Origin: Oscillospiraceae bacterium
Lineage (GTDB): Bacteria; Bacillota; Clostridia; Oscillospirales; Ruminococcaceae
DNA: 6,254 bases
Assembly (NCBI GenBank): GCA_022792755.1
Contig: JAAWBP010000116.1
Coordinates: 1 to 6,254 of the forward strand
Direction: 5' to 3'
Part shown: positions 5,372-6,254 of the stretch, piece after piece
Position numbering within the stretch: the stretch's first letter is position 1
Layout of the letters: the number at the start of each line of letters is the position of its first letter
Made by a program: the position numbers and the translations under genes
Notes under the pieces: model-generated
Database searches by the model: none
What the model saw: only the letters and a program-made list of their open reading frames with translations
Told to the model about the DNA's origin: nothing

Positions 5372-6254
5372 CTACAGCGCCCCTCTCCTGCGGAAGACGA
5401 CGCCGATTGTTTTAAAGAGGATTTTAATGTCCAGCCCGAGATTCCACTCGTCGATATACTTGGTGTCCATCCGGACGACCTCCTCAAAATCGGTGATCTT
5501 GCTCCTGCCGCTGACCTGCCACAGCCCGGTGATCCCCGGCCGGAAGGCGAGCCGGACGCGGTGGTGGAAATCGTACCGTTCCCACTCGTCCACAGTGGGC
5601 GGACGGGTTCCAACAAGGCTCATCTCCCCCCGGAGGACGTTGATCACCTGCGGGAATTCGTCCAGGCTCGTTTTCCGCAGGAAGGTGCCGATCCCCCCTT
5701 TGACGCTCCCGTCCGGCCGCCGCTTCAGCCCGATGATCCGAGGGTCGTCCTCCAGCTTAAACATCCTGTCCCCATCGATCCGGTTCTGATCCATCAGCTC
5801 CTTTTTCCGCTTTTCCGCATCGGGAACCATCGTGCGGAACTTATAGAGCTTGAACTTTTTCCCGTTCCTTCCCACCCGCTCCTGCGCGAAAAAGACCGGC
5901 CCTGGGGAACTGATATAGATGGGGAGTGCAAAGCAGGCCCATAAAACCGCCGTGACAAGGCAGCCGATCAAGCCGCCGGCGATGTCCATCAGCCGTTTCA
6001 GGCTCAGCTGCAGCGGGGTTGCGCGGGTGACGCCGGTGGTCAAAACCATGTAGTTCCCCATCCGCTCGATCTGCTGGATGTTCTCGCCGATGTTCCCGGC
6101 TTCCGTGATGGTGATATGTACCGCGATTTTGATCCGCTTGAGCTGCTCGACCAGCTCCTTCGGGTAATCCTCCCCGAGGCTGGTGACGATCAGAACCTCA
6201 TCCACCCATTCCCTCCGGATATAGTCCAGCAGACCCCCGTAATTCGCCACCACG
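5372..6254 (-). CDS. Polyprenyl-phosphate sugar-1-phosphate transferase, WbaP/WcaJ type (5' end beyond window)
   Basis: About 293 C-terminal residues are visible and the N-terminus is cut by the window edge. The first visible codons are GTG inside the gene, not a start. Enzymes of this family move a sugar-1-phosphate from a UDP-sugar onto undecaprenyl phosphate, the first membrane step of exopolysaccharide or capsule synthesis. Visible residues 1-80 fit the end of the CoA-binding-like domain that follows the N-terminal membrane helices in the long form. A hydrophobic re-entrant helix lies at about 87-114 (DIAGGLIG onward). The bacterial sugar transferase core follows: SPGPVFFAQERVGRNG, KLYKFRTM, the catalytic Asp198-Glu199 in LRKTSLDEFPQ, MSLVGTRPPT and RPGITGLWQVSGRS. 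A Gly/Lys-rich stretch at about 176-188, before FLRKTSLDEF, is longer than in the shortest relatives. TAG at 5374-5372 ends it, 32 bp before the next gene. Sugar specificity is unknown. Confidence 0.95.
   Translation of the reverse strand, partial: VVANYGGLLDYIRREWVDEVLIVTSLGEDYPKELVEQLKRIKIAVHITITEAGNIGENIQQIERMGNYMVLTTGVTRATPLQLSLKRLMDIAGGLIGCLVTAVLWACFALPIYISSPGPVFFAQERVGRNGKKFKLYKFRTMVPDAEKRKKELMDQNRIDGDRMFKLEDDPRIIGLKRRPDGSVKGGIGTFLRKTSLDEFPQVINVLRGEMSLVGTRPPTVDEWERYDFHHRVRLAFRPGITGLWQVSGRSKITDFEEVVRMDTKYIDEWNLGLDIKILFKTIGVVFRRRGAL

Noticed and set aside
4959..5789. Plus-strand 276-codon frame across the GT4 and sugar transferase genes
   Set aside because: It is antisense to two well-supported genes and crosses their boundary, with no recognisable domain.
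1..6254. CRISPR array, tRNA, rRNA, transposase or phage genes
   Set aside because: No regularly spaced repeats, cloverleaf sequences, ribosomal RNA motifs or mobile-element proteins were seen on either strand.

Overview
The window holds five protein-coding genes in three transcription blocks and no RNA genes, insertion sequences or CRISPR arrays. The DNA is GC-rich, ribosome-binding sites are strong AGGAGG-type, and the proteins resemble those of Clostridia. A GC-rich gut or plant-fibre clostridium (Oscillospiraceae or Lachnospiraceae-like) is the best guess, inferred from protein style and not from any marker gene.

Positions 1-3160 (left block, minus strand, plus its control region): a glycoside hydrolase gene pair reads leftward. 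The first is a GH127-type beta-L-arabinofuranosidase (2960-1071). The second, 32 bp downstream, is a GH5-like clan GH-A hydrolase (1038 to beyond position 1). Neither has a believable signal peptide, so both probably act in the cytoplasm on imported oligosaccharides. The roughly 200-bp region 2961-3160 contains two divergent -10 boxes, TATAAT on each strand, only 12 bp apart. It also has three helically phased GAAA tracts placed where an activator of the hydrolase promoter would sit.

Positions 3161-4033 (plus strand): a 290-aa AraC-family regulator with an N-terminal cupin sensor and C-terminal double helix-turn-helix. It is transcribed away from the hydrolases and is their likely sugar-responsive activator. 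Together these three genes look like a compact Gram-positive polysaccharide-utilisation locus for an L-arabinofuranose-containing plant glycan.

Positions 4034-4211: a 178-bp, comparatively AT-rich convergent junction. It holds an ideal but orphan Shine-Dalgarno sequence in front of a 7-codon minigene, a perfect 14-bp palindrome, an 8-bp-stem hairpin and a strong terminator-like hairpin.

Positions 4212-6254 (right block, minus strand): the end of an exopolysaccharide or capsule operon. A WbaP/WcaJ-type polyprenyl-phosphate sugar-phosphate transferase (cut at its N-terminus by the window edge) is followed 32 bp later by a GT4 glycosyltransferase that starts at TTG. These would load the first sugar onto the lipid carrier and then add a later one. 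The block is functionally unrelated to the arabinose-type locus.

I see no clearly undescribed system. The most useful leads are the compact divergent control region, the identity of the GH5-like enzyme, and the junction remnant at 4080-4212.
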